A stretch of 64,000 bases of DNA from positions 1,054,001 through 1,118,000 of the forward strand of contig CADCSX010000009.1 of assembly GCA_902805475.1 (NCBI GenBank). The letters are read 5' to 3'. Each line of letters starts with the position of its first letter. The stretch's first letter is position 1. The translations under genes and the position numbers were made by a program. The stretch is from Entonaema liquescens (lineage: Eukaryota > Ascomycota > Sordariomycetes > Xylariales > Xylariaceae). The notes under the pieces are model-generated. The model searched no databases. It worked only from the letters and a program-made list of their open reading frames with translations, and was not told the DNA's origin. Positions 23,515 through 34,895 of this stretch are shown here, piece by piece.

Positions 23515-25469
23515 ATGGCAACTCCCCAAGAATCGTCTGCTTGGACCAATGAGTCCACCAGCCCAACTTACACTTCTGGGACCTCACAATCACCTCAGTT
23601 AGCGATACTCGAAGTATTCTTCCCTGGATTTTCTGTCTTCGCCGGCGCGATACACAAGTATCTCCACATCGACCTTAACCTATACATCCCTTTACTGCTT
23701 ATCATAGGCGCCTTGACACTCGCATGGAATTATATAAGTTCATATCTGTGGGAACAAGTTGAGACCCATCTTATGTCTGTTGTCGACATCCGAACGGATG
23801 ACGAGATCTACAACATCCTTATGGCCTGGGTGGCTAAGCAGAGATTCTCGCGAAGTGCGCGACGATTCGTTGTTAACACCAATCTCAACTCCCGAAGCTG
23901 GTTTCTGTGGTACGACTACGACGATGATGAGGATGAAGAAGATACCGATGAGGTAACACATGCACGAAAGAAGAAGGGCTTGGCATACACCCCCTCTTTT
24001 GGTAGTCACTACTTCTGGTACCGCGGTCGCCTCCTTCTATTCCGCAGGACGGCGAACAGAGAGCAAAACTCGTTTATGCTTGTCAGCGAACGCGAGGAGA
24101 TATCGATTTCGTGCTTCGGTCGAAATCCCTGGATCCTAAAGGAACTTCTCCTGGAAGCTCGTCAACTATACTTGCAGAAAGATGAGCGAAAGACCCAGAT
24201 CTACCGCGGGACACTTAAGCCGGGATCTACTGAGCCAACTTGGCAGAGGTGTATGTCTCGTGCTTCTCGTCCCTTTTCGACGGTTATCCTCAACGAGAAG
24301 ACAAAGCAAAACCTCATCGATGATGTCACCGATTATCTCTGTCCCGCAACGCAGCGTTGGTATGCAAATAGGGGTATCCCATACCGCCGTGGCTACCTGC
24401 TTTACGGCCCTCCTGGCACAGGGAAGAGCTCGCTCAGCCTTGCCCTAGCTGGCTTCTTCAAAATGAGGATTTACATAGTTAGTCTGAGCTCCATCACGGC
24501 AAACGAAGAGAGCCTCGCGTCCCTGTTTGCTGAGCTTCCGCGCCGCTGTGTTGTGCTCCTTGAGGATATCGATACGGCGGGTCTTACTCATACCCGTGAA
24601 GGAAACCAGGACCAGTCGAAGGATGACTCGGAAGATATGGTTCCCGGTCAACTTACCACCGGCAATACAAACAACAGCAATGGGAGGCTCTCGTTATCTG
24701 GGCTGCTTAACATCTTAGACGGTGTGGCGTCTCAGGAAGGTCGTGTATTGATTATGACTACCAACCATCTGGAAAAGTTGGACAAGGCATTAATCCGCCC
24801 TGGACGTGTTGATATGATCGTGAAATTTGGCCTAGCAGACGAAGGAATGACATCGGCCATCTTCCGTGCTATCTTTGCACGTCTAGACGGTGATGAGGGC
24901 CCCAATAACAGTGTAGACGCGTCTATTACCGGGGAAGAAAAAGAAAACTAGAGGCAGAGAACGCCAGGAAGCGAGAGGCCGATGATGCTCGCGTGAATGC
25001 CCTAGCAGAAGAATTCTCTGCCAAGATGCCCTCGCACGAGTTTAGTCCGGCAGAAATTCAGGGGTATCTCATGAAATACAAGCGCAACGCTGAAGAAGCT
25101 GTTGCCAACATAGACGAATTCATTACACAGACTCGAAAAGACCGCAAAGAGAAGGAGCTCAAGGAGGCCGAGGAAAAGCGAAAAGCAGAGGCGAGGGAGA
25201 AAGAAGAGAAGGAGAAGAAGGAGAAAGAAAAGAAGGAGAAGGAGGCAGGAGAGGACAAAAAGAAGGAGGATAAGAAGGCAGACTCGGAAACCACTTCAGC
25301 TCCATCCGAAGCAGCGGAAAAGAAGGAGGTAGAACAGAAAGAAACTGAAAACGACAAATCTTCAGTTAAGGAGAAGGAAGAGGAGAAGCCGGAAGAAAAG
25401 GCCGAAAAGAAAGCAGGCCACGAGAGGCAAGATTCCGGCTACGCAACGCCAACGAGCGTCGAGTCTTAA
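23515..25469 (+). CDS. BCS1-like AAA ATPase, frame disrupted near C-terminus
   Basis: Member of the BCS1 family of mitochondrial-type AAA proteins; yeast Bcs1 inserts the Rieske protein into complex III. Seen: an N-terminal membrane segment (YIPLLLIIGALTLAWNYI, about residue 58-75); a BCS1_N-type domain (RSARRFVVNTNL, SWFLWYDYD, FGSHYFWYRGRLLLF, ISISCFGRNPWILKELLLEAR); then AAA with Walker A GPPGTGKSS (about 298), Walker B VVLLEDID (about 345), and LLNILDGV / MTTNHLEKLDKALIRPGRVD. The start frame stops at 24951, but the next frame (24993-25469, open upstream to about 24950) continues with family-typical EFSPAEIQGYLMKYKRN and a Lys/Glu-rich tail. One A lost at 24938-24947 restores 651 aa. A 42-bp intron (24911-24952) could also bridge it but would be very short. 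Fungi have many Bcs1 paralogues, and the acidic insert DDDEDEEDTDE suggests a paralogue, so no symbol is given. Confidence 0.85.
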
Positions 25470-27528
25470 TAATAGTGTACATAATAATGTCTTATTAATA
25501 TCTCATCTAGGTATATCTTGAGGAGGCGTTTTGCGGATGGCTTATGCGGGCAGTAATTTGCATAAAACGGTATAGCCAGTAGTGTATAAGTAAAGATCAT
25601 AAAAGACAATTGAGTCGACATATATCAATGTTACACATACGTACATGTTGAAGATAGCAAGTGAGCGTTGGGGCTAAGCCTGATGTTGTGATACTGTAGA
25701 AAAAACACAACGATGAAGAAAGTGGTCTGATGTGTGACACAAAGTCGCAGATGCTGATCCATTATGTCAGCCTGTTCGAAGCTGAATACCTACATGTACC
25801 TAATTATCCAGCTCGGGTATTGCCTAAGGGAGTAGTACCTACCTAGGTAGGTAGTTGCAGGTGGTGAAAATTAGGTAGGCAATTCTGAGCGATGTAGCTA
25901 TAACTAGTTCCGTGTCCCCTCCCGGCGATTGCCACTTCCTAATTAGGTAGTTTCCCGACTGAGCCCACATCTAGACATACCTAGACATGTGCTACAAAAA
26001 TCATATCATGAAAAAGACCTAAGCCGCGCCATTATTTAGCTCGAAGCTAGAGAGATTTGTGCCTGAGTTATCTGCCAATTATATTACCTCACTTCGCTTT
26101 TAGCTTCACTAAGTTGTCTTATCGAAGTGTATCACCCGTGAACTGAATGGAAGGTTGGCGAATGTACGTCAGATAGTAGTATACTAAGGTAGATATGGTC
26201 TACCATATATTGTCTTAGATAATTGTTGTAAGCCAGTATAGACTATGTAACGTGAAACAAATACAGGTTCTATACAAGTACCCACATAATTAAATCACAT
26301 ATGTATGTACGTCTCTACCTACGACTTGGACTTGGGGCTACCTACTTACCTAGGTTGGTATGTTACGTATAACACACGTTTATCGGCGCTGCATACTATG
26401 TATGTAGGTACCTATGTTTTAGGTGCCGTCCCTAATAAGGTACCCTATGTGTTGCGGCAAGTAAGACCTTATTAGTCAGGACTCGTGAAACTCGACTTGA
26501 GATTCTCAGCTGACGGGAAGCTCTTCACCACGTAACATAGCCGGGTAGGTACCACCTAATATACCTCAGATACCTCAGAATTATATTCTCTAGAAATCAT
26601 TTGCTAAAAACCGCACACGTAACTACTTCTATTAAAGCTTCAATATGAGGTGTAGTAAGACTCGGCCGTTTTTTACGCGCTTGTTCCTTTATCATGACTA
26701 AAAGTAAACAAATCGGAAGAACATGTACAAATGCATACACGTAGGCTCAGGGGCTACTTTGGCAATTGCCAATTGTAGGTACTTGAAACTTAAAATCTGG
26801 CGGGGCGCACTATAGAAATGTTCCTGCCAACAAAGTTTAGCAATACTAAGTACGTAGGTACTCAGTACACCTGGCAGGTAGACTAAAACTAATCAGATAA
26901 GGTATTAGTTCACATCTTTTTTCTCTCCCCCTTTTTTTTTCCCTTCCTATTCCCTGGAGGTAGGTATCAACAAGATTTTTGTTGGCCATTCTTCATAATT
27001 TCGGTTCATCCCATCTCTTCCGCTCATTTCTCCTTTTCCCGCGTAAAAAGAGATAGACGCATACGACCTGTGTTGTGCCATCAGCTCGTGGCAAGCCTCA
27101 TAATACTACATTAATTCTGTAGATAAGAGCTGATAGGTGAGTTCACCAACAGAACCAGCCAAAACCAGTCAAAGCCAGCCAAACAAGCCAAAAAATCAAA
27201 AGGACCCCTGGCGGTCTACAACAATTCTCTACCAGATTCCCCCACTTGGATCGGCACACATGCAATTCCAGACTGGGCGTCGCAAACAAATGCTCGGATC
27301 TGCCCCTGTTCACTTGCATTGGGTTCCATTGCCAAATTGGCGGTGAATCCAGCCTTCCAAATTCAAACCCTGCCACATGCTTGTACTTGTGTCAATAACA
27401 CTAATAACACTACCCGCTTTCCCACAGATAGATATACACTCGTTGGCATCGAATATTTTTTTTAATTGCCAGAACAACTTTCTCTACAGCCCTACCACCA
27501 CCACGATACCCGTTGTTGTTCAGAAATC
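25470..27528. other. Intergenic, 2.1 kb; ERG13 upstream region
   Basis: No gene seen. It is rich in TACCTAGGTA-type palindromes (25838-25858, 26330-26420). A pyrimidine-rich block at 26915-26955 lies about 600 bp upstream of ERG13 and probably belongs to its promoter. Confidence 0.5.
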
Positions 27529-29137
27529 ATGGCCTCCCGTCCTCAGAACATTGGCATTAAGGCCATTGAGCTTTACTTCCCTAGCCAGGTAAGATACACC
27601 ATTCCCAAAACCCATATTTGCATATTCGTCTTCCCCTCCGACATCGCCCACCACCAATGGACCCTGAATAGATCCCCTACTGACACTTGTGCCCCTCAGT
27701 ATGTCCAGCAAGCCGAACTCGAGAAGTTCGACGGTGTTAGCACCGGCAAATACACCATTGGTCTTGGTCAGACCAACATGACCTTCTGCGATGACCGAGA
27801 AGGTTAGTTGTGCTATTGTCAGACCTAAGCGTCTCGCACGTGTGCTAAACTGGCCGCCACTTACAGACATCTACTCCATGGCTTTGACTGCCACCTCCAA
27901 GTTGTTGAAGAACTACAACATCGACCCTAATTCTATCGGCCGCCTCGAGGTTGGCACTGAGACCATCCTCGACAAGTCCAAGTCGGTCAAGTCCGTCTTG
28001 ATGCAGCTGTTCGGCGAAAACACCAACATTGAAGGTGTCGACACCGTAAACGCTTGCTATGGTGGCACGAACGCTTTCTTCAACACTGTTAACTGGATTG
28101 AATCATCCGGCTGGGACGGAAGGGACGCTATCGTTGTAGCTGGTGATATTGCCCTTTATGCCAAGGGCAACGCTAGGCCGACTGGTGGTGCTGGTTGCAT
28201 TGCTCTGCTGATCGGCCCTGACGCTCCCATCGTCGTAGATGCTGGTCTGCGTGGAACATACATGCAGCACGTGTATGATTTCTACAAGCCTGACCTTACC
28301 AGCGAGTATCCGTATGTCGACGGACACTACTCGGTTAACTGCTACACAGAAGCTCTCGACGCTGCTTACCGAGCGTATTGCAAGCGCGAGGCTCAACTGA
28401 AGAGCGCAGCAAACGGCCATGCTAACGGAAACGGTGCCGCCACTGACGGTACCAAGACAGCCCTCGACCGTTTTGACTACGTGGCTTTCCACTCCCCGAC
28501 GTGCAAGGTTGTCCAGAAATCCTACGCACGCCTCTTGTACCATGACTACCTTGCGGACCCCGACAGCCCCGCCTTTGCCGAAGTTCCTGGAGACATCCGG
28601 GATATGGACTACAAGAAGTCCTTGTCCGACAAGGTTGTCGAGAAGACCTTCATGGCTCTTACAAAGAAGCGCTTCAACGAGCGCGTCGCGCCTTCTATCC
28701 AAGTAGCTACCAACTGTGGTAACATGTACACCGCTAGCTTATGGGGTGGCCTTGCTAGCATTATCTCGTACATTGACAGCCCTACCCTTCAGGGAAAGCG
28801 TATCGGTCTCTTCAGCTACGGCTCCGGCTTGGCAGCCAGTTTCCTCTCTGTGCGCGTCAATGGAAGTACAGAACAAATTGCGAAGGTTCTAGACATCCAG
28901 GACAAGTTGGCTGCAAGGCGGGCCGTCCCCCCTGAGACATATGAAGCTGTAAGTTGCAAATCACCTGGTCTTAATAGCATCTAAACTAACAATCTCTAGT
29001 TCTGCGAGCTTCGCCACAAGGCTCACCTACAGAAGGACTATACCCCTCAAGGTGACGTGTCCACTCTAGCCAGTGGTACTTACTACCTAGAGAAGGTCGA
29101 TGACATGTTCAAGCGAACCTACTCGATCAAGGCATAA
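27529..29137 (+). CDS. ERG13: Hydroxymethylglutaryl-CoA synthase, ERG13
   Basis: Condenses acetyl-CoA with acetoacetyl-CoA to HMG-CoA in the mevalonate pathway (cytosolic). Four exons: 27529-27588, 27700-27802, 27867-28948 and 29000-29137, 460 aa; all introns are GT-AG and all phases agree. Catalytic residues of the family are visible: Glu86 in GRLEVGTETI, Cys118 in VNACYGGTNA (acyl acceptor), and His263 in VAFHSPTCKVV. Also seen are GDIALYAKGNARPTGGAGC, GHYSVNCYTEALDAAY, NCGNMYTASLWGG and GKRIGLFSYGSGLAASFLS. A short Asn/Gly/Ala-rich insert (ANGHANGNGAATDG) precedes the His region. The third intron separates ETYEA from FCELRHKAH. It ends tail to tail with a DHCR24-like gene 807 bp away. Confidence 0.97.
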
Positions 29138-29944
29138 ATTAAAAAAGAATAAACTAATAGATGCGATCTACATCCTATATAGACAGGTATTAATTAGCCG
29201 GGATACTAGCTAGACTGGTGTGGTTGGCGATTCCTAGAGTCGAGGCTTATGACACGAAGATCATGTATACAACATGGAAGACGATTTGTGAGATAAGAGG
29301 GCTACTAATAGAGTTGGGTGATGGTTGATGAATGCCCGACTTGTATATACTAGGAACTATTCCTGTGATGACTCGCACGAAGAGATTAATGAAGACGCTG
29401 ATAGAATCAAGAACTGCTTTTTGAACGTGATATAGTTAACGACTCTTTAATACTGCACTATAGTTTATGTCGTCTAATATATTGTCTCTAATTCTAACAT
29501 TAATTACGTAGCTAGGCATCAGGTTCTAAGTCAAGTAGTCTCCCTATTCTCCATTCTGTTGGGATGCACGTGTTGCTCTACTACCTCTTTGGGTATAGAA
29601 TTAACCCCTTCCCGTATAATAAGGTGATAATGGTTAAGACGTACTTTATTATCCTTATAATCAAATCAACTCCACACAAAGATCTTCGGAAAAATACCAA
29701 TTGTAGATAATAGGGGTAACGTATACTCCAATTCTAATCTCCCTATTATCATCACGAAGCTAGATAAACCAACCAATAGGTTCTCTACGGCAATAGCTCT
29801 CGATTCCCGATCCTAATAACCGCGGCAGTCATCAAAGTATATTATACTGGGTATACATAATCGTAGTGGTATAGGTATAGTCCTACATTAGGAAACGCAC
29901 GCATTTCCCGAGCCGCGCGCCACCAAGCCACATATCTTAGTTCT
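29138..29944. other. Convergent intergenic region
   Basis: 807 bp between converging genes, AT-rich, no gene seen. Confidence 0.5.
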
Positions 29945-31544
29945 CTATGCCGTCTTCTCCTTCCGTGTGCCGGCGTCGTCACCCCCCCTCCACTTCCACG
30001 TCGCCCGTCGATGCAGCATGTAATCCTTGCTCTGTATGCCCTTCCAGATGCCCCAGAGCCCGCCGATCGGCCACAGCGACTTAAGCCAGGGCTTCCAGCC
30101 GCGCGTCACGGCGTCGTCGTTGTCCACCTTGACGCTCACCTTGTCGTACACGCTGGGCAGGCTCTCCGCCAGGTATTTCCGCCGCAGCGCCTCGTACCGC
30201 TTCTGCTGGCCCGTGCCGTAGACCCGCCAGAACTCCGACGCCGGGTAGTACGTGTGCGCGTACAGCCACTTCGTCCCCCCGAGCTCGTCGACGCGCCGCT
30301 CTAGCGCGCGGTTAGCGCGGATGAAGGCGTTGCGGTCCGAGGGCCCCCACCCCCACACGCCGATGTTGAGCATCTCGTCGTAGCCCCCTTTATCCCTGCT
30401 CTTTTCGCCCGCTGGTTGTCGTACGTGCGGGTGGAAACTAGGTCGGGAAGGCGTCTTGAGCGGACACAGCCAGAGCGGCCAGATGGCGAGCTCGTCGGAT
30501 ACGTAGTTGATGAAGGGCTCGGCGGACTCGTACGGCATGCCGATGTCTTGGACGATAAAACGCGCGCTCTCGCCGCTGCCGTGGAGGGCGCGGTAGAGCA
30601 TGCGTGTGTGTAGGAAGTCGTCGAGGAACCATCGGAAGAACCGGTTGAAGGGTACCGGCTTGAAATAGTCGAAAGCAGCTTGGCCGACCCAGAATCCGCC
30701 TCGATCATACCGGAAGAGGTACTCGGCTAGTGGGATGTATTCGGTTGCTGTGCCTTCAGATGAGGAGGATGCAGAGGAGGGTAGGGCCTTAGTAATATCC
30801 CGCACGTGTAGGTAAAACCACGGATCCCACGGGTGACTGAATGTCTGCACACGCTCGTTCTCCGATGGCAAGTCATTCGTCATCTTCCCGCTCACGATAA
30901 CACCATGGTCTTTAGAAAAGAGTATCCCATCAACGTAATCATTCCCCTTCTCAGCAGCACACTCCTCCCGAATCACCCTCACCGCCTCCTCCACACTGCT
31001 CGTCCGCCTATACGTGGTGCGCACGAACTTCTTCGCCTCAATAAGCTGAAGCTCCAGCAACGTCGTAGTGCCCAGCGTCCCCAACGCGCCCGCCGCGCCA
31101 CGGAACAAATCCTCATACTCGTCTCCGCGGTCCGGGCGCGCGGTAACCACATTCCCGTCGGGAAGCACCATCTCGACGGACCGGACGGTCTCGTCGAAAT
31201 ACCCGTGGCGGAAACTGCTGCTCTCGCCCGCGGTGCCGGCGAACCCGCCCCCGCGGTGATCCCCGGGAACTCCATGACGACGGGGGCACGAGGCCGTGCG
31301 GCAGCGTGGACTCGACCAGGCGGTCCATGGGCACGTTGGGCTCGACGAGGGCGGTGCGGGCCGCCGCGTCCACGGACAATACCTCCCGCAGACCGCTGAT
31401 GTCGACCACGCGAGCGCCGGCCTTCTGGTGCGGCGGCCGCGTCGAGTTCGTGCTGCCGTGCCAGATGCGGTACGGCTCGGAGCGCTCGAAGAGCGAGCGC
31501 ACGGTCGCGGAGACGAGGCGCACGGCCTGTCGGTGGCGTTCCAT
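29945..31544 (-). CDS. FAD-linked reductase, DHCR24-like, frame disrupted
   Basis: Resembles delta(24)-sterol reductase/DIMINUTO flavoproteins, which reduce the sterol side-chain C24 double bond. Read on the minus strand, the N-terminus (MERHRQAVRLVSATVRS, then FRIxHGSTNSTR-like YRIWHGSTNSTRP, VVDISGLREVLSVDAAARTALVEPNVPMDRLVE, LPHGLVP) is in one frame. A short block, VVMEFPGITAG, is in the second. GFAGTAGESSSFRHGYFDETV, onward to MVLPDGNVV and the rest, is in the third. These are contiguous parts of one FAD-binding PCMH domain, so single bases appear lost from the C5 run (minus strand) at 31282-31286 and the G5 run at 31248-31252. Repaired length is 533 aa, no intron. The C-terminal half has VWGWGPSDRNAFIRANRALE and GGTKWLYAHTYYP. 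Ascomycetes make ergosterol through ERG4/ERG5, so the role of a DHCR24 homologue here is unclear. Confidence 0.8.
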
Positions 31545-32346
31545 TGTGGGAAAGGGGGCCTGGCCTTCCCGTGTTGTTGTGTTTACGATGGATTGGTTGG
31601 TGGCGATATATGGGGTAAGCAGGCAGGCAGGTAAGCCACCTATCTTATACCTATCTTATTAAAATAATAATAATAATAGGTAGGTAATAAATAAACCCTG
31701 GTTTTTTATATGTAACTATCTGTAATGTAGGAGTTAAGCTTCTGAAAAGGAGCTTTGCTGCCTACATGGATGTATATAGGTCTTTACCTAGGTACTCGAG
31801 CTAAGAAATTTTGACGGGGAGGTACAATGCTTTAGGTACATATGAACATGTCCGCTAGGTTAGGTAGGGAACTTGCGTTGCCGTAGATATGGGGACCTCC
31901 GGTACAGGAAACTGGTAACGTAAGCAGGGTTGAGCGGGAACAGACCCTGTTGGATCTCTCTCGTGTGCCTGCGCTAGTGCGCCGCTACCCGCTGCGTTAC
32001 ACGAGTTGGGTAAAATTCCAGATGACTTATTCTTGCATCTTACATCTTCAAGACAAATCATATGTACCTATATAGTTACTATTGTACTACCTAAGATCTA
32101 CCTAAGATATACAAGAATATACCGTCGCCGTGTTCTCAATATTTCAGTCTCCAAAATAAGACTTAGTTATACCTTCTCTGAAAACAGTATAAAGTACGTT
32201 AAATAACATTATATATCTTGTTCATTACCATTTATACCATTTATACCATTTATACCCCACGACATAAAGGGCATATACATTATCTACATCCCTCCTCACT
32301 ATACACATGTACCGAACTAAATATTCTCTCTTGCGTGGTTGAGAGC
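31545..32346. other. Intergenic, short repeats
   Basis: About 800 bp: leader of the DHCR24-like gene and 3' end of the hydrolase. It includes an AATAAT run (31660-31690) and (CCATTTATA)x3 at 32228-32254. No gene seen. Confidence 0.5.
32228..32254. repeat. Tandem (CCATTTATA)x3
   Basis: Three exact 9-bp copies just beyond the hydrolase stop codon. Confidence 0.9.
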
Positions 32347-33828
32347 TTACAACTTGGCTGGAACATCGGGCGCCGGAGTAATTGATGCTTCTTGCACAGT
32401 CACCCTCTTCCGAGCCAGATCCCTTACTTCCTCGTCGGTATGCGGGGTAAGCTTTTCCACATTAATTTTCAACTCTTGTAGAGTCTTTGCCTTAATTGCC
32501 TTATAAGAGGGTTTGATCTTCTTCGGGTCTTCGCATACGGCTTTGACGAAGTTCGCATAACCTTCGCGGTTGCGCTGCGACTCGGGGAGCTTGGGCAGAA
32601 GGCTCTCGAATACGTGCGGCATCGCTTCGTACTCCTCAAATACCACCGGCACGCCGTCTCGGGTAAGCTTTGACGTGAAGTATTTGATCTCGTCTTCGAG
32701 GCTCTCCCAGCCGCAGGATATGTATATCGGCGGGGCACCCTCCCAGGACTCGACCATCTGTAAACTGGCTAATGGGTGTAGGACATAATCGTCGTCGACG
32801 TAAACGTGTTTTCGTGGTGGGTTGGTTGGCCATATGCCATCCGCCGGCGGCTGGTGTTCCTCCGATAGTAGTCTTGGGGGAGGAAGATAACACCATTTTT
32901 GGTTCCTGGTTAACGAAGGCAGACTCTGCACCATGTCTATCCATGGGGACATGCTAGCAAGACCGGCAGGTAGGGGTACTTCCCGTTCTTCACCAAACCA
33001 AGAGATCTTGCGGTTCTGGTGTCGAATCTCCATTAGCGTTCGGAGAAGGGCTAGAGCAAGGTTGCCGCCCGCACTATCGCCGCCGAATACGATGTCCCCG
33101 GGGGCAACGGCTTCGTGTATTGATCCCGGAGGCGGGTATAGAAGAGTAAAGTAAGACACGAATGCGTCTAACAGCGCAGCTGGGAACGGGTTTTGTGGCG
33201 CGAGGCGATATCTAACCGAAAAAGTGCGACCACCTGTCAGCTTGGTCAAGCGCTTCATCAGCAACCTATACATCGACGGGTCGCATAAGTAATAAGCTCC
33301 GCCGTGGAAATACAGGATCGTAGTCGAGTTCTTGCATTCCTTCATCATCTCGCGGTACTTCTGCTCCTCCGAGACCTCTGGCGGCTTCGAGTTCTTAGAC
33401 GCGGCAGCCCTATACCCCGTCCACTCGGCCTCGACGGGGACAAGCTCTGGTATTCTAAACGACGGCTCCGCACCTCTTGCACCGGGCTCGTTCAATGCAT
33501 CGATGGCGGCTAGCAAAGCGTCTCGAATTCCTCGCTCCGGAGGAGGTTCAGAGGTCACCGCGCTGACCCATAATTTACCCTTGACGCCAGGGTCTCTCAA
33601 GGTCATGGCTTGCACCTCAGATAGAGGCCTCGGTTTCGAGGGGTCAGTTAAAGACCGCAGGATCGCGACGATCACATCGGTCTTTAGATCGCGATACCGA
33701 GAAGTCTCGGTCCCGCCGATGAGATGTAATAAAATGGTTTTAATAATTAAAGGCAACTGTGGTAGAACAACCCGAAGGAGTTCAAGCCGCCCGCCAGGAG
33801 CCTTTTCCTTCTTGTCGTCGGCAGTCAT
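32347..33828 (-). CDS. Alpha/beta-hydrolase, HSL-type (fold-3)
   Basis: Esterase/lipase of the hormone-sensitive lipase group. A single exon of 493 aa from ATG 33828; an upstream extension has no ATG. Seen: a hydrophobic N-terminal stretch (VVLPQLPLIIKTILLHLIGG), the oxyanion-hole motif YFHGGAYYL, the nucleophile elbow GGDSAGGNLALAL, SVRYRLAPQNPFPAALLDA, the catalytic acid region (about DDYVLHPLAS ... YISCGWESLEDEI), and the histidine in AMPHVFESLLP. Fungal relatives include the sterol-deacetylating Say1, so a sterol or lipid ester substrate is possible, but this is inference from family and from proximity to ERG13 and the DHCR24-like gene. It is transcribed in the same direction as the DHCR24-like gene, with separate promoters. 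Confidence 0.9.
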   Translation of the reverse strand: MTADDKKEKAPGGRLELLRVVLPQLPLIIKTILLHLIGGTETSRYRDLKTDVIVAILRSLTDPSKPRPLSEVQAMTLRDPGVKGKLWVSAVTSEPPPERGIRDALLAAIDALNEPGARGAEPSFRIPELVPVEAEWTGYRAAASKNSKPPEVSEEQKYREMMKECKNSTTILYFHGGAYYLCDPSMYRLLMKRLTKLTGGRTFSVRYRLAPQNPFPAALLDAFVSYFTLLYPPPGSIHEAVAPGDIVFGGDSAGGNLALALLRTLMEIRHQNRKISWFGEEREVPLPAGLASMSPWIDMVQSLPSLTRNQKWCYLPPPRLLSEEHQPPADGIWPTNPPRKHVYVDDDYVLHPLASLQMVESWEGAPPIYISCGWESLEDEIKYFTSKLTRDGVPVVFEEYEAMPHVFESLLPKLPESQRNREGYANFVKAVCEDPKKIKPSYKAIKAKTLQELKINVEKLTPHTDEEVRDLARKRVTVQEASITPAPDVPAKL

Positions 33829-34895
33829 GATGATGATACCTGGAAACTTATGCCAGGAACTTGATAGGCTATAGTACGAGTAAAACAAATACGCGAAGAG
33901 AAGGAAAGAAGGAAAAGCTTTCTACGGACCGTAGTCCACGCTGGAGGCAAGAATTGCTTTTCAATTGCACCTACGTGGCAGCAAAAAGAAGAATATACGG
34001 TGACGATATTCAAGGCTGACCGACAAACAACAACGACTTATATATCTATGCAAATCGATGTGTACAAAATCGCCTATGTCTGGATGACAATTCCCCTTTA
34101 TGCTTTTTATGAACCCCTGTAAAGTATTGGATATTTCCAGTAGTTAGCTGACAATTATTTATGCTAACGACCTACCCGTTAGCTCCGGATGGAACGATGG
34201 GACGCTGCAGGCGGAAGGTGAGCCTCGGCATCTGGAGAACTTATAAGGTACCATGTACACGTTTTTGTTTGCGGGTACGGGCTAAGCCCGCCACTCTGTC
34301 ACCGCCGGTGGCGTTCCCGCGTGCTCGGTTTTAAAGCTGAATAGGGGAAAAATGCACTCTATCAATTTAAAGATTTGTCTATCACTTTCATGTTGAATGA
34401 GTAGTTTTGAATATAGCAAGATTTTAGACAGTAGCTTGGAGGAAGAGACTTCTCACCACGCATATACCCGTTTCTCTTATTAGTTGGAAGATTCCATAAG
34501 GTATCATATTCCATCAGCGGGAACATACAGTCAGACACCGGGGATAATCCTTGATCACTACTAGTCGTGTCATAGGTATGCTATTCCAAATATCACCCCT
34601 AATAGGTAGCATAGTCAACAGAGCACAGAACAGTCAAGACTACGGTATTATAGAATCAGTTTCATTTATTTACCCAGCCCTAAACGTACACATTTTGCCC
34701 GGGTGGGCTCATCGCGTCGAACCGCCTCTCATTATGTCAAACGAGGCTTCGTCCTCACTCAAATATACCTACTGCATAAAACCCGGGAAGAATGCCATTC
34801 CTTTTTTATAACTTTGAAAGAATCCCCGATCGTTAAAACAACGCCCGAACGAGTAATGATTAGATATAACCTATGTATGTATATAGGGTACGTGA
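33829..34895. other. Intergenic, 1.1 kb
   Basis: Hydrolase leader on the left and PEX14 3' region on the right. An open frame near 34551-34811 has no recognisable features. No gene supported. Confidence 0.5.

Noticed and set aside
29945..31544. Long antisense open frames in GC-rich genes (DHCR24-like, ERG27, CCDC174-like)
   Set aside because: They are composition shadows opposite well-supported genes and resemble no family.
27529..33828. A sterol or secondary-metabolite gene cluster
   Set aside because: No synthase, cyclase, P450 set or cluster regulator; adjacency of a few housekeeping genes is insufficient.
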